From an uncultured Muribaculaceae bacterium (GTDB taxonomy: Bacteria; Bacteroidota; Bacteroidia; Bacteroidales; Muribaculaceae), in the NCBI GenBank assembly GCA_948788915.1, contig CAQFOZ010000059.1, forward strand, positions 1 to 13,099: a stretch of 13,099 nucleotides of DNA. Direction: 5' to 3'. Under the pieces are notes generated by a model. That model saw nothing but the letters and a program-made list of their open reading frames with translations, made no database searches and was not told the DNA's origin. Shown piece by piece: positions 5,963-13,099 of this stretch. Both the position numbers and the translations under genes were made by a program. How positions within the stretch are numbered: position 1 is the first letter of the stretch; each line of letters begins with the position of its first letter.

Positions 5963-6681
5963 TTTCTAAATTTCAAGCGCATGAAAAGATACCATAATAG
6001 CTGTAAGCGGTAGCTAATCTTTTTAATTAACGGCAAACCATGCTTGGATGTTATAGAAGTAGTAAAATTATGTCGTCTAAATTTTATTCCTTTTAACGGA
6101 ATAAAATTCACACCCCCTTTTAATTCTGCAATGGATCCTATCCAAATGTCATGCCATACAGACAGTTTCTCCGGAATAGGCAATACATATTCCAGCAACT
6201 CTTTCCTGAATGCCATTGCGCAACCCAAATACCCATTGCGCAGCCAATTATGCACAAATCCCCTTCTACAATTGAAATCTTTGAAGAAACTTTCTGATTT
6301 TATCTCAAGGAATCCGTCCGTTATATAAGCGTCATGTACCACACATACAGATTCTTTCAAACCTTCAAGACACGCTTCTAATTTACCTTCAAGCCATATA
6401 TCATCTTGATCTACTAAAAATATATATTGGCCTCGGGCATATATCATGGCATTCTCAAAATTACCATTGACACCTTTCCTCAATCTATTTTCAACCAAGT
6501 GTATTCGGGAATCATCAATCGCATTTATAATTGAAAGAGTTGAATCTGTAGAATGGTCATCTGAAATTACCAATTCATCATTCACACCAAGCTCAGACAG
6601 CACAGATAAAATCTGCTCGCGTATATACTTTTCACCGTTATAGCAAGCCATACACGCTGAAACACGTATCCCTTCACTCAT
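5959..6681 (-). CDS. GT2-family glycosyltransferase (rhamnosyltransferase-like)
   Basis: I choose the ATG at 6681, giving 240 residues beginning MSEGIRVSACMACYNG. A longer frame opens at 6756, but its extra 25 residues lie inside the preceding gene and are not part of the GT2 fold. Motifs seen are MACYNGEKYIREQ (11-23), ELVISDDHSTDST (36-48), the metal site LVDQDDIW (89-96), and SVWHDIW (174-180), where the HD probably supplies the base. The DQDDIW plus WHDxW pattern is common in RfbN/RgpB-like rhamnosyltransferases, but the sugar is a guess. The start codon lies 8 nt inside the upstream glycosyltransferase (ATGAGTGA), and the stop overlaps the next gene by 4 nt. This predicts coupled translation of three transferases in a row. 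Confidence 0.9.
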   Translation of the reverse strand: MSEGIRVSACMACYNGEKYIREQILSVLSELGVNDELVISDDHSTDSTLSIINAIDDSRIHLVENRLRKGVNGNFENAMIYARGQYIFLVDQDDIWLEGKLEACLEGLKESVCVVHDAYITDGFLEIKSESFFKDFNCRRGFVHNWLRNGYLGCAMAFRKELLEYVLPIPEKLSVWHDIWIGSIAELKGGVNFIPLKGIKFRRHNFTTSITSKHGLPLIKKISYRLQLLWYLFMRLKFRK

Positions 6682-7693
6682 TTTGCAGATCTTCGTAGAT
6701 TTTATCAAGTTCTTTGTAAATATTCTCCCATGCGAATCGAGATACATAACGTTCAAGTTCCTCCGTCTTCTCCGGTTTCCTTATACCGGAAATCATCTGA
6801 ACCAATTGCTCTTCATCTTTATAAAAAAGATTATATGGAGCCGGTGCCGCATAATCAGTAACTCCTGGTATCTCCGGCAATATCAAAGGCAATCTCAAAT
6901 ACTGCGACTCAAGCAATGCGTTATTAGCAGTTGCAAAAGACAAAGGGAGGAAACAATAATCCGCTTCACTCATCAATGAATAGAATTCATTGTCATCAAG
7001 TCTATTATAAATATGTACATTTTCCAAATCATGACACGCATCTTTAATATCATTGGGCGCACCAACGAGATGGAAACAGATTTGCGAACAAGCGGCAAAT
7101 TTTCTCACCACTCTTTCATATAAAGAGAAATCCCTATACATCTTACCTACCGTAAGAATATTTATTATGTTATGATCGAGTGTTTTTCCTTTGTTGTCTC
7201 TAACCTCCACTTTCTCAAATTCAGGACGATTAAATCCATGAGGCACAAAACATGCATCTATCCCATACTTATCTTTTAATCTTTTTGCATAGCAGGTGCT
7301 CAGCACAATAATCTTATCGAACTTTCTCAATTGCCAAACAAAAGACTTACTGAATTTACGCTGATCCACATCCATGTGAATTGACGCAACGGTCTTATGC
7401 TTCTTTAATTTAAAATAAGGGATGAATTTCAATACCGTAACATCCGCATAGAATAAGTGGGTAATCGGATATTTACGACGGCGTATCCTGGTGATAATAT
7501 CAAGTATTGCAAGTGGCAGATATATTAACTTGCTCTTCATTGACATCTTTCCCAAAGGGACTTCTGATAACAGCAACGTATCAGCAGGATCACCATAGCG
7601 GGTTATCCAATCATACCCTCCCTGTTTTGAATGCGAAGGATCACGAAACCCTGAGAATAAGATTCTTCCTCTATTTCTTTTCTGATGCCTCAT
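6674..7693 (-). CDS. GT4-family (GT-B fold) glycosyltransferase
   Basis: A 339-residue GT-B transferase. The N-terminal domain runs from RILFSGFRDPSHSKQGGYDW (10-29) through IHMDVDQRKF (105-114) to VPHGFNRPEF (150-159), the usual domain junction. The C-terminal domain opens with ILTVGKMYRDF (179-189) and contains LVGAPND (209-215). The donor-binding stretch is NNALLESQYLRLPLILPE (257-274), a form of the E-x7-E motif in which Glu262 should hold the ribose. Retaining GT4 enzymes use nucleotide sugars to extend lipid-linked oligosaccharides. The start at 7693 lies 23 nt inside the polymerase gene. No convincing later Met precedes the first strand, so the overlap is likely real. The 3' end overlaps the next gene by 8 nt. 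The substrate is unknown. Confidence 0.88.
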   Translation of the reverse strand: MRHQKRNRGRILFSGFRDPSHSKQGGYDWITRYGDPADTLLLSEVPLGKMSMKSKLIYLPLAILDIITRIRRRKYPITHLFYADVTVLKFIPYFKLKKHKTVASIHMDVDQRKFSKSFVWQLRKFDKIIVLSTCYAKRLKDKYGIDACFVPHGFNRPEFEKVEVRDNKGKTLDHNIINILTVGKMYRDFSLYERVVRKFAACSQICFHLVGAPNDIKDACHDLENVHIYNRLDDNEFYSLMSEADYCFLPLSFATANNALLESQYLRLPLILPEIPGVTDYAAPAPYNLFYKDEEQLVQMISGIRKPEKTEELERYVSRFAWENIYKELDKIYEDLQNE

Positions 7694-8819
7694 ATCTTCT
7701 ATAATCCTTCATACGTGACTCTTTAGAACGTATTCCCGTAAGTAAATTATCATAGTCATAAAGTACATGATCAGTAATAGTTATTACCTTCATCACCACA
7801 AAACAAACCACAAAAATATTTACTATGCGCTTTACCAACCCTTTGCACATCATCATCATATTTGGACAAATTATCCAATATGAGAATGCGAACAATATTG
7901 GCATTCGCTCCACAAACACTGGGACATCCGAAAATAGATACCATAGGGTATAATAAATGTAGAATGCATTACAAAATATAATATTTTCGGATCTACGACT
8001 GATCAAGCGGTTGTACAATGTATATACCAGAACAAACATTATTAATCTTTCTATGTATCCGAAAGATATTCCAACTTCATGTTTGCTGGTATTTACATAA
8101 TTAAGTGCTTTTTCTATAAATTCACTGTTGACTCCTAAGAAGTTATTCAATATAAATGTGGTTGGATAAATCTTGAAGAAGAATATCATGTTCACCAACA
8201 CGAACAATACAAGCGGCCATACTTTGCCCCAATTCTTCGTAAGTACGAAATAAGCCGGGAGATAAAGGAAAGAGGATGCATGGATGGTTATAGCCACAAT
8301 CCACACAATCAAAAACTTCCAGAATTCTCGTCGCTGCACATATGGTAATGATAAAAGGAATATTATAATTGCCTTAACATTACGCATAAGGTTTATTTCG
8401 ATTACCAATCCAGAGAAACATATAAAAAACACCCATGACCACGCTACCGAAGTGCTGTATCTTCTGAAGATTATGGTGAAAGCAACAACATCAATAAGCG
8501 AATTGATAAAGATCCAGAAGGTATAATCAATATTTAGCGTCCTGAAAATCTGAGTAATAAACAAGAAACCGGGTTCTATCTGCTTCTCGGTATAAAATCC
8601 ATCCAACAACGGAGTCACCCTTTCATATAGCCAATAATACAGATACCAGTCAGTCTGGACAAAGCCTCTAAATCCAAAAAACAAAACAAGTATGCTTCCG
8701 ATACTCCACCAAATAACATTCTTATTTTCTACCCTTTTTTCAAAATAAGAGAATCCGATAAGTACCAATATCAATACTATATATGGCAGGCTGTATGTAT
8801 AGCTATACAATGGATTCAT
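7671..8819 (-). CDS. EpsG-family polysaccharide polymerase (Wzy-like), inner membrane
   Basis: A 382-residue, strongly hydrophobic protein with roughly ten to eleven membrane spans and a charged C-terminal tail (362-382). Family marks are FRGFVQTDWYLYYWLYE (50-66), IEPGFLFITQ (81-90), INLMRN with Arg146 (142-147), TIHASSFLYLPAY (178-190) and ERMPILF with Arg305 (304-310). EpsG-type proteins are thought to join lipid-linked repeat units in the periplasm, as Wzy does. No other polymerase is seen in the window. It follows the phosphatase gene after 58 bp of AT-rich DNA, the largest gap inside the operon, and its end overlaps the GT4 gene by 23 nt. Family assignment is good; direct proof of polymerase activity exists for few members. 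Confidence 0.9.
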   Translation of the reverse strand: MNPLYSYTYSLPYIVLILVLIGFSYFEKRVENKNVIWWSIGSILVLFFGFRGFVQTDWYLYYWLYERVTPLLDGFYTEKQIEPGFLFITQIFRTLNIDYTFWIFINSLIDVVAFTIIFRRYSTSVAWSWVFFICFSGLVIEINLMRNVKAIIIFLLSLPYVQRREFWKFLIVWIVAITIHASSFLYLPAYFVLTKNWGKVWPLVLFVLVNMIFFFKIYPTTFILNNFLGVNSEFIEKALNYVNTSKHEVGISFGYIERLIMFVLVYTLYNRLISRRSENIIFCNAFYIYYTLWYLFSDVPVFVERMPILFAFSYWIICPNMMMMCKGLVKRIVNIFVVCFVVMKVITITDHVLYDYDNLLTGIRSKESRMKDYRRYEASEKK

Positions 8820-8877
8820 TTTGAATAACTGAGATAGAAAAAAATAGGAATAAGAATGATAATTATTTAATGAATCT

Positions 8878-9606
8878 TTATTTGATTATCGGATTTTGCG
8901 CCACATTTAACAGATTTTTAGCACCTTTCTTAGGACGGCAATCTGCATAATGGTTAAAGAAATTAAGACGGTGAAGGTCACTGCCCAATAAGTCTATCAA
9001 CCCTTCGTGCAACAACCATTCACATTTTTTTCTGGCTGCTTCTCCGTATCCACCGACAAGCGACAGGAAATTGGCTTGAAACAATAGCCCCCTCTCTTTC
9101 CATTTGATATAGCTATTTTCATCCATATACCTGTAACGTTCCGGATGTGCGAGTATGAGGGAGTAACCCTTGCCTTGAGCTTTCTCAATCATCTCCTCCA
9201 TCGCATAAGGTGGATTCATATAGCTTGTTTCTACCAGAAGGTGTATCCCATCATCACCGATTGTCTGAAACTCATTTTTCTCAAGACGTTCCTCAAAAAG
9301 AGAGTCAAGCATATTCTCGGAAGCGAGGTGCAAATCAATTCGTCCGTTATACGCTTCTTTTAATTCTTTAAATCTTTCCGTAAGAGATGCCGGGGTGTTG
9401 GGATAATCCTCCATTACATGCGGGGTAAGCCAAACCTTCTTAACCCCCAACTGCTCATAACGCTCCAGGACTGAAAGGGAATCGTCCATAGTCTGGATTC
9501 CGTCATCAACTCCCGGGAGAATATGAGAATGCCAATCTGTAAATCCGGAAAACATTCCGGTATCAGTCAATCGTTCTGTTTTATTAAATGGCCACATATT
9601 ATACAT
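8878..9606 (-). CDS. CpsB/YwqE-type PHP-fold protein tyrosine phosphatase
   Basis: A 242-residue PHP-domain metallophosphatase that should remove phosphate from the C-terminal tyrosines of the neighbouring BY-kinase. Metal ligands are visible in order: DWHSHILPGVDDG with His26 and His28 (24-36), TPHVMEDYPN with His63 (61-70), ASENMLD with Glu97 (95-101), ILAHPERYRY with His154 (151-160), and GSDLHR with Asp210 and His212 (208-213). The length matches Gram-positive CpsB and YwqE. It lies 23 bp after the kinase gene in the same operon, the expected kinase-phosphatase pairing. The start could be the ATG at 9606 or the one at 9597, which would give MWPF; the sequence does not decide. All key residues are present. 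Confidence 0.94.
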   Translation of the reverse strand: MYNMWPFNKTERLTDTGMFSGFTDWHSHILPGVDDGIQTMDDSLSVLERYEQLGVKKVWLTPHVMEDYPNTPASLTERFKELKEAYNGRIDLHLASENMLDSLFEERLEKNEFQTIGDDGIHLLVETSYMNPPYAMEEMIEKAQGKGYSLILAHPERYRYMDENSYIKWKERGLLFQANFLSLVGGYGEAARKKCEWLLHEGLIDLLGSDLHRLNFFNHYADCRPKKGAKNLLNVAQNPIIK

Positions 9607-9629
9607 TATTCCCTATCCGGACAAACAGA

Positions 9630-12053
9630 TTATTCACCTCCGTAATATCCGTACGCACCGTATGATTTAGATTTTCCACCACCTGTAGTACCATTGAGCA
9701 CCACACTCATCTGTTTGAAACGTTTGGACGTGTAAATATTATCAATTTCAGCCACTTGCTTTCTCTCAAGCAATCCGGCACGTATAACAAACACCGTTCT
9801 GTCTGCATACTGCTCCATCAACTGTGTATCTACAACAACATCCGTAGGAGGGCAATCCAATAATATATAATCATATTCTTTTCGAGCTTCCTCAATAAAG
9901 GTGGCAAACCTACCGTTCTCTATTAATTCCGCAGGATTTGGAGGCCGGTTACCAATAGGCATGACATACATATTTGCATGGCCTTTCACAGGCACTGCAA
10001 ACTGTTGCCACTCCTGAACATTCCCGGTCAGATAATTCGTCAATCCCTTAGAGGGCATATTTACAAACTGCGAAACAGATCCATGACGAAGGTCTCCATC
10101 AACCAGCAGCACTTTCTTTCCTTTCAAAGCAAACGAAGCCGCAAGGTTATATGAAATGAATGATTTTCCGGAACCAGGATTAAACGAAGTAATCATTATT
10201 ACACTTGACTCGTCTTTCTTCCTGTTCATGAAGTCCAGATTTCCACGCATAATACGGAAAGACTCACTTATGATGTCACGGCTACCCTCCAAAACTGCCG
10301 ACTTGACAGTCTCCAATTCTCTTGAAGATTTTTTCTTCTCCGGAAGCAATCTGCCGAATCTTTCACGGAATGTCTTCTTGCCTACAAACGGAATCTCCCC
10401 TACAAACGGAGCTTTCATTCCATCCAAATCCCGTCGGCTACGTACTTTGCCATTCGTCGCCTCTTTAATATATATAATTATCATCGGGAATAGCAGACCT
10501 AAGATAAACGCCACTCCCATTATAATTTTAACCTTAGGAGCTACAGGACTTAACGAACCTGTCGGTGGGGTGATAATACGGATATTGTCTGCTGTAAATT
10601 TCTGAGTCAGTTCATTCTCTTCACGCTTCTGCAAAAGATAAAGATAAAGGGAACTCTTTACGTATTGCTGACGTTCAATGCTCAATAGATATTTTGCCTG
10701 CGTTGGACCCGATTCCAGCATATCGTCGATTGAACCTTTGGCTCCTTTCATATTTTTCAACGATGTATTCAACGCAGCTATCTGTCCGTCAATCGCGCCA
10801 ACAATTGCAAAGCGCAACCCCTTAAGTTGTGCATCATATTCTTCGACCAATGGATTGGAATCCGATGAATTTGTCGCTAAATTATTGCGATTAAGCAACA
10901 AATTATTATATGCACTAATCTGAGTCTCCAATGCGGGAGACGAGATTCCGGTATTGACAGGAATTACATTATTAGCATTGTTTGGATTCTTCAGATAATC
11001 ACGCAAATAAACAGCCATCGACATCTGATTGGTAATCTCAAGCATTTGTGTGGAAACCTCGCTACTCTGCTTCATCTGCAGTTTCGCAGCCTCTTCCATA
11101 TTGGGAACCTTGTGTTCTGATTTGAACTTAGAGATATCAGAATCTACAACATTAAGTTCCTTCTCAATAAAATTCAAACGCTCATCTATAAAGCGAGATG
11201 TAGCAGCTGATATTTTATTTTTATCATTGATCCAATTCTCATTATACACAGCGATAATAGCATCAAGCACATTCTCAGCCCTTTCAATAGAGACATCCTC
11301 CATAGTCAGATCTATAACATCCGCATCTATATCAGCAAGATCTCCTTGAATCTTTTCACTATAAGTTTCCACGCTTGCCTGCATACCTTCTCGCGAAACC
11401 TCTATTTTCTCAATTTTCTTGGCTTTTTTCCCTTTTGCTGGAACGTATCTTCCGTTGGGACTCACCACAATGTTACCTATCGGAGTCTTGATATCATTGA
11501 ATCCGGGCATAACCTTAATTTCCTTATCAAACTCCTCGATGCCATCCGGTGTAAACCAGTAAAACTCACTAAGGGTGAGTTGACCGTCGTTTCCGATATT
11601 AATTGTGAAACCGGCATCCTGCTGCTCTTCAAGATCTTTAAAACTTACCAAATAAGGAAGATTAGTTCCGTATAGTGTTTTTTTATGAAACCTACCGGAA
11701 GTTGAATAATTCACATCCAACCCAAGCCGAGAGACTACATTATATATTACCGCCGGAGAAGTCAGCGAAATCAACTCATTCTTAACGTTTGTATTGGAAG
11801 AAACCAAACCAAATGAAGAAAATGCATTGGCTATGTCAACACCACCCCCGGCATCCTGATCCTTTATCAGGACTTCCATACTACGCGAATAAACCGGCTG
11901 CTTACTCAGAGCACTCCATGCTCCGATAAGACAGAATACAATTATAGATAGCAAAAACCACTTCCACTGAGCCAGACATTTGGTCATAAAATCAAGCAAT
12001 GAGAAGGACACATCCATATCCGACGCTTGCTCTTTAACAGTTTTATTTTCCAT
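9630..12053 (-). CDS. Polysaccharide co-polymerase fused to a BY-type tyrosine kinase (Wzc-like)
   Basis: An 807-residue inner-membrane protein. An N-terminal membrane span (about 31-48) opens a Wzz-type domain, followed by a long periplasmic part with coiled-coil segments (about 285-345 and 375-480). A Pro-rich PPTGSLSPVAPK precedes the second span (about 508-529). The cytoplasmic kinase domain (about 590-790) has Walker A FNPGSGKS (624-631, Lys630), Walker A' LLVDGDLRHGS (649-659, Asp652) and Walker B YILLDCPP (729-736, Asp733). RIMRGNLDF (600-608) resembles the oligomer-contact region. The C terminus has a short tyrosine cluster (Tyr798, 801, 803, 804), the likely autophosphorylation sites. 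Such proteins set chain length and work with the export channel. The gene follows the export lipoprotein by 23 bp and precedes the matching phosphatase. It is intact, with the single-chain form typical of Gram-negatives. Confidence 0.96.
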   Translation of the reverse strand: MENKTVKEQASDMDVSFSLLDFMTKCLAQWKWFLLSIIVFCLIGAWSALSKQPVYSRSMEVLIKDQDAGGGVDIANAFSSFGLVSSNTNVKNELISLTSPAVIYNVVSRLGLDVNYSTSGRFHKKTLYGTNLPYLVSFKDLEEQQDAGFTINIGNDGQLTLSEFYWFTPDGIEEFDKEIKVMPGFNDIKTPIGNIVVSPNGRYVPAKGKKAKKIEKIEVSREGMQASVETYSEKIQGDLADIDADVIDLTMEDVSIERAENVLDAIIAVYNENWINDKNKISAATSRFIDERLNFIEKELNVVDSDISKFKSEHKVPNMEEAAKLQMKQSSEVSTQMLEITNQMSMAVYLRDYLKNPNNANNVIPVNTGISSPALETQISAYNNLLLNRNNLATNSSDSNPLVEEYDAQLKGLRFAIVGAIDGQIAALNTSLKNMKGAKGSIDDMLESGPTQAKYLLSIERQQYVKSSLYLYLLQKREENELTQKFTADNIRIITPPTGSLSPVAPKVKIIMGVAFILGLLFPMIIIYIKEATNGKVRSRRDLDGMKAPFVGEIPFVGKKTFRERFGRLLPEKKKSSRELETVKSAVLEGSRDIISESFRIMRGNLDFMNRKKDESSVIMITSFNPGSGKSFISYNLAASFALKGKKVLLVDGDLRHGSVSQFVNMPSKGLTNYLTGNVQEWQQFAVPVKGHANMYVMPIGNRPPNPAELIENGRFATFIEEARKEYDYILLDCPPTDVVVDTQLMEQYADRTVFVIRAGLLERKQVAEIDNIYTSKRFKQMSVVLNGTTGGGKSKSYGAYGYYGGE

Positions 12054-12076
12054 CTTCTATTCTTTACCTTTGCATT

Positions 12077-12943
12077 CTATTTTCCAATGAAAACTGCGAT
12101 TGTCGTCACTACAGATGTCAGCAAGGAAGCCACTGAGATCCAAAAGCCAACACTCAATGCATTGTTTCCATTTACCGTTGTGTTCCTTTTTTGCATGTTG
12201 TTTGGTTCAACATATATCACGTCATCCTGCTGCAGGTAGAACACCGGACTTTTAACCAAAGATTTAGCATCTGTAAGATCAACAGTATATGTCTTGACTC
12301 TTCCATTCTCTTTACGGAGCACCTTCACATTCTGACGCTGACCTGAAATCGTAAGATCTCCAGCCAAAGAAATAGCCTCAAGTATAGTCAGATCATCACG
12401 GTTCATGTCAAAACGGCCCGGCTGCCTCACCTCACCGATAACAGATATGCCTGTATTAAGGAACTCAACTGTTACAACAGGATCTTTTGCCAGCTGGCGC
12501 CCCATTATTTCCCCCTTGATGAACCCTGCCACCTCGCTTCTTGTCATTCCGGCAATATTAAGTTTACCTAATACCGGGAAGTCAATTGTTCCATCCGGGC
12601 TAACTGTATAGCCCGATACTGATTCAGCACTTCCTCCTGTATAAGCCCTGAGTTGAGCACCACTGCCACTCGAAGAACCACCTTGACCTATCCGGTTACT
12701 ATATACAGGCAGGTTGAATAAATTTGATATTTCCGGATCCTTGGTCTTTACAAGTATAGACAGTTTGTCACCAGCCTTTACAGTGAATGGAACATTCTTA
12801 ACGTCCTCCAAAATCGTAGCTGCTTCTATGTCCTGAAAATATGCCACATCTTTGGGGACACTGCACCCTGTTAATATGGCTGCTAATATGGCTGCCGAAC
12901 CCAATATTATAATGCCGCCTATCAAGCGCCTTATTTTTCTCAT
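12077..12943 (-). CDS. Wza-type polysaccharide export lipoprotein
   Basis: A 288-residue outer-membrane export component. A signal peptide with lipobox LTGC gives lipidation at Cys27. The polysaccharide-export (PES) domain covers about 50-160 (FTVKAGDKLSILV at 53-65, YTVSPDGTIDFPVLGKLNIA at 112-131). An SLBB domain follows at about 165-215 (ISVIGEVRQPGRFDM at 166-180). A hydrophobic helix near the C terminus (about 264-286) should reach the membrane. A Ser/Gly-rich insert (89-110) interrupts the PES domain. Wza-like proteins form the oligomeric channel that carries the polymer across periplasm and outer membrane, docking with the Wzc-like protein encoded next. It is the first gene of the operon visible here, and no initiating transferase or UpxY-like gene precedes it inside the window. 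Confidence 0.95.
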   Translation of the reverse strand: MRKIRRLIGGIIILGSAAILAAILTGCSVPKDVAYFQDIEAATILEDVKNVPFTVKAGDKLSILVKTKDPEISNLFNLPVYSNRIGQGGSSSGSGAQLRAYTGGSAESVSGYTVSPDGTIDFPVLGKLNIAGMTRSEVAGFIKGEIMGRQLAKDPVVTVEFLNTGISVIGEVRQPGRFDMNRDDLTILEAISLAGDLTISGQRQNVKVLRKENGRVKTYTVDLTDAKSLVKSPVFYLQQDDVIYVEPNNMQKRNTTVNGNNALSVGFWISVASLLTSVVTTIAVFIGK

Positions 12944-13099
12944 ATCAATATACCACTTTTTCGTATTTACTTTATGAAACTGTTTAAATTTATTACGAAA
13001 AATTTTTATATAATAGTTCTTTCGGTAATTTTGAGGTTCTTTCCGGCTGTTTCCGCCAAGTTTCGGCGGTCAAAACCGATAGGTTTCTCCCTTCTCAAC
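12944..13099 (-). promoter_or_regulatory. Leader region of the polysaccharide operon
   Basis: These 156 bp upstream of the export gene have no ORF of note. The proximal part (12950-13020) is very AT-rich, as expected for a promoter, but I find no exact TAnnTTTG box on the minus strand. Further upstream are two inverted repeats: CCGCC/GGCGG (13053-13057 with 13065-13069) and AAACC-GATA-GGTTT (13073-13086). Neither is followed by a T run in the operon's direction, so they are not typical terminators. They may be regulator sites or leader RNA structure. Confidence 0.35.

Noticed and set aside
6682..6756. 25-codon N-terminal extension of the second GT2 transferase
   Set aside because: It overlaps the preceding GT4 gene by 83 nt and precedes the natural GT2 start MSEGIRVSACMACYNG; the 8-nt overlap start at 6681 fits the rest of the operon better.
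10156..10605. + strand ORF of 149 codons
   Set aside because: It is antisense to the kinase domain and second membrane span of the Wzc-like gene and has no motif of its own.
13053..13069. Intrinsic terminator of an upstream gene
   Set aside because: The CCGCC/GGCGG hairpin has only five pairs and no T run on either side.
1..13099. CRISPR array, tRNA or rRNA genes, insertion sequence
   Set aside because: No regularly spaced repeats, cloverleaf, rRNA signature or transposase/integrase was seen on either strand.

Overview
The window looks like a gut-type Bacteroidales chromosome (Bacteroides, Prevotella or Muribaculaceae). The evidence is the protein families, the TAnnTTTG-type promoter boxes, the weak or absent Shine-Dalgarno sequences, and a C-terminal 'YDLKGNRING...GMYIVNGRK' tail of the kind common on exported Bacteroidales proteins. 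I cannot name a species. There are no tRNA or rRNA genes, no CRISPR array, and no transposase or integrase.

Layout from left to right. Positions 1-135 hold the 3' end of an unrecognised + strand gene. Positions 136-851 hold no convincing protein gene, but they are rich in inverted repeats: a nested fold at 303-418, a hairpin plus tandem 11-bp repeat at 509-543, and a long stem at 673-748. Positions 852-2336 (- strand) encode an AraC-family regulator followed 3 nt later by a hexapeptide-repeat sugar O-acetyltransferase. Positions 2468-5091 (+ strand) form a tightly packed divergent operon: a lipoprotein flavodoxin, an exported cyclophilin-like protein, an exported alpha/beta hydrolase whose nucleophile elbow lacks serine, and a truncated lipoprotein hydrolase. 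The 131-bp divergent region carries TAATTTTGCA on both strands and a perfect ACCAC-AATA-GTGGT palindrome, so AraC control of the + strand operon is a reasonable inference.

Positions 5150-12943 are a - strand exopolysaccharide/capsule operon. Reading in its own direction, the order is: Wza-type outer-membrane export lipoprotein, Wzc-type co-polymerase fused to a BY-kinase, CpsB/YwqE-type PHP tyrosine phosphatase, EpsG-type polymerase, a GT4 glycosyltransferase and two GT2 glycosyltransferases. Several of these genes overlap by 4 to 23 nt. The kinase and phosphatase probably cycle phosphorylation of the kinase's C-terminal tyrosine cluster to control chain length and export. The glycosyltransferases build a repeat unit that the EpsG-type protein polymerises. 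No Wzx flippase and no initiating sugar-phosphate transferase lie in the window, so the locus is incomplete here.

The polysaccharide operon converges on the truncated hydrolase at about 5047-5150. That point looks like a recombination boundary. I found no convincingly new multi-gene system. The best candidates for something undescribed are the structured intergenic DNA/RNA at 136-851 and the exported flavodoxin/cyclophilin-like/'GICGWGG' hydrolase module.
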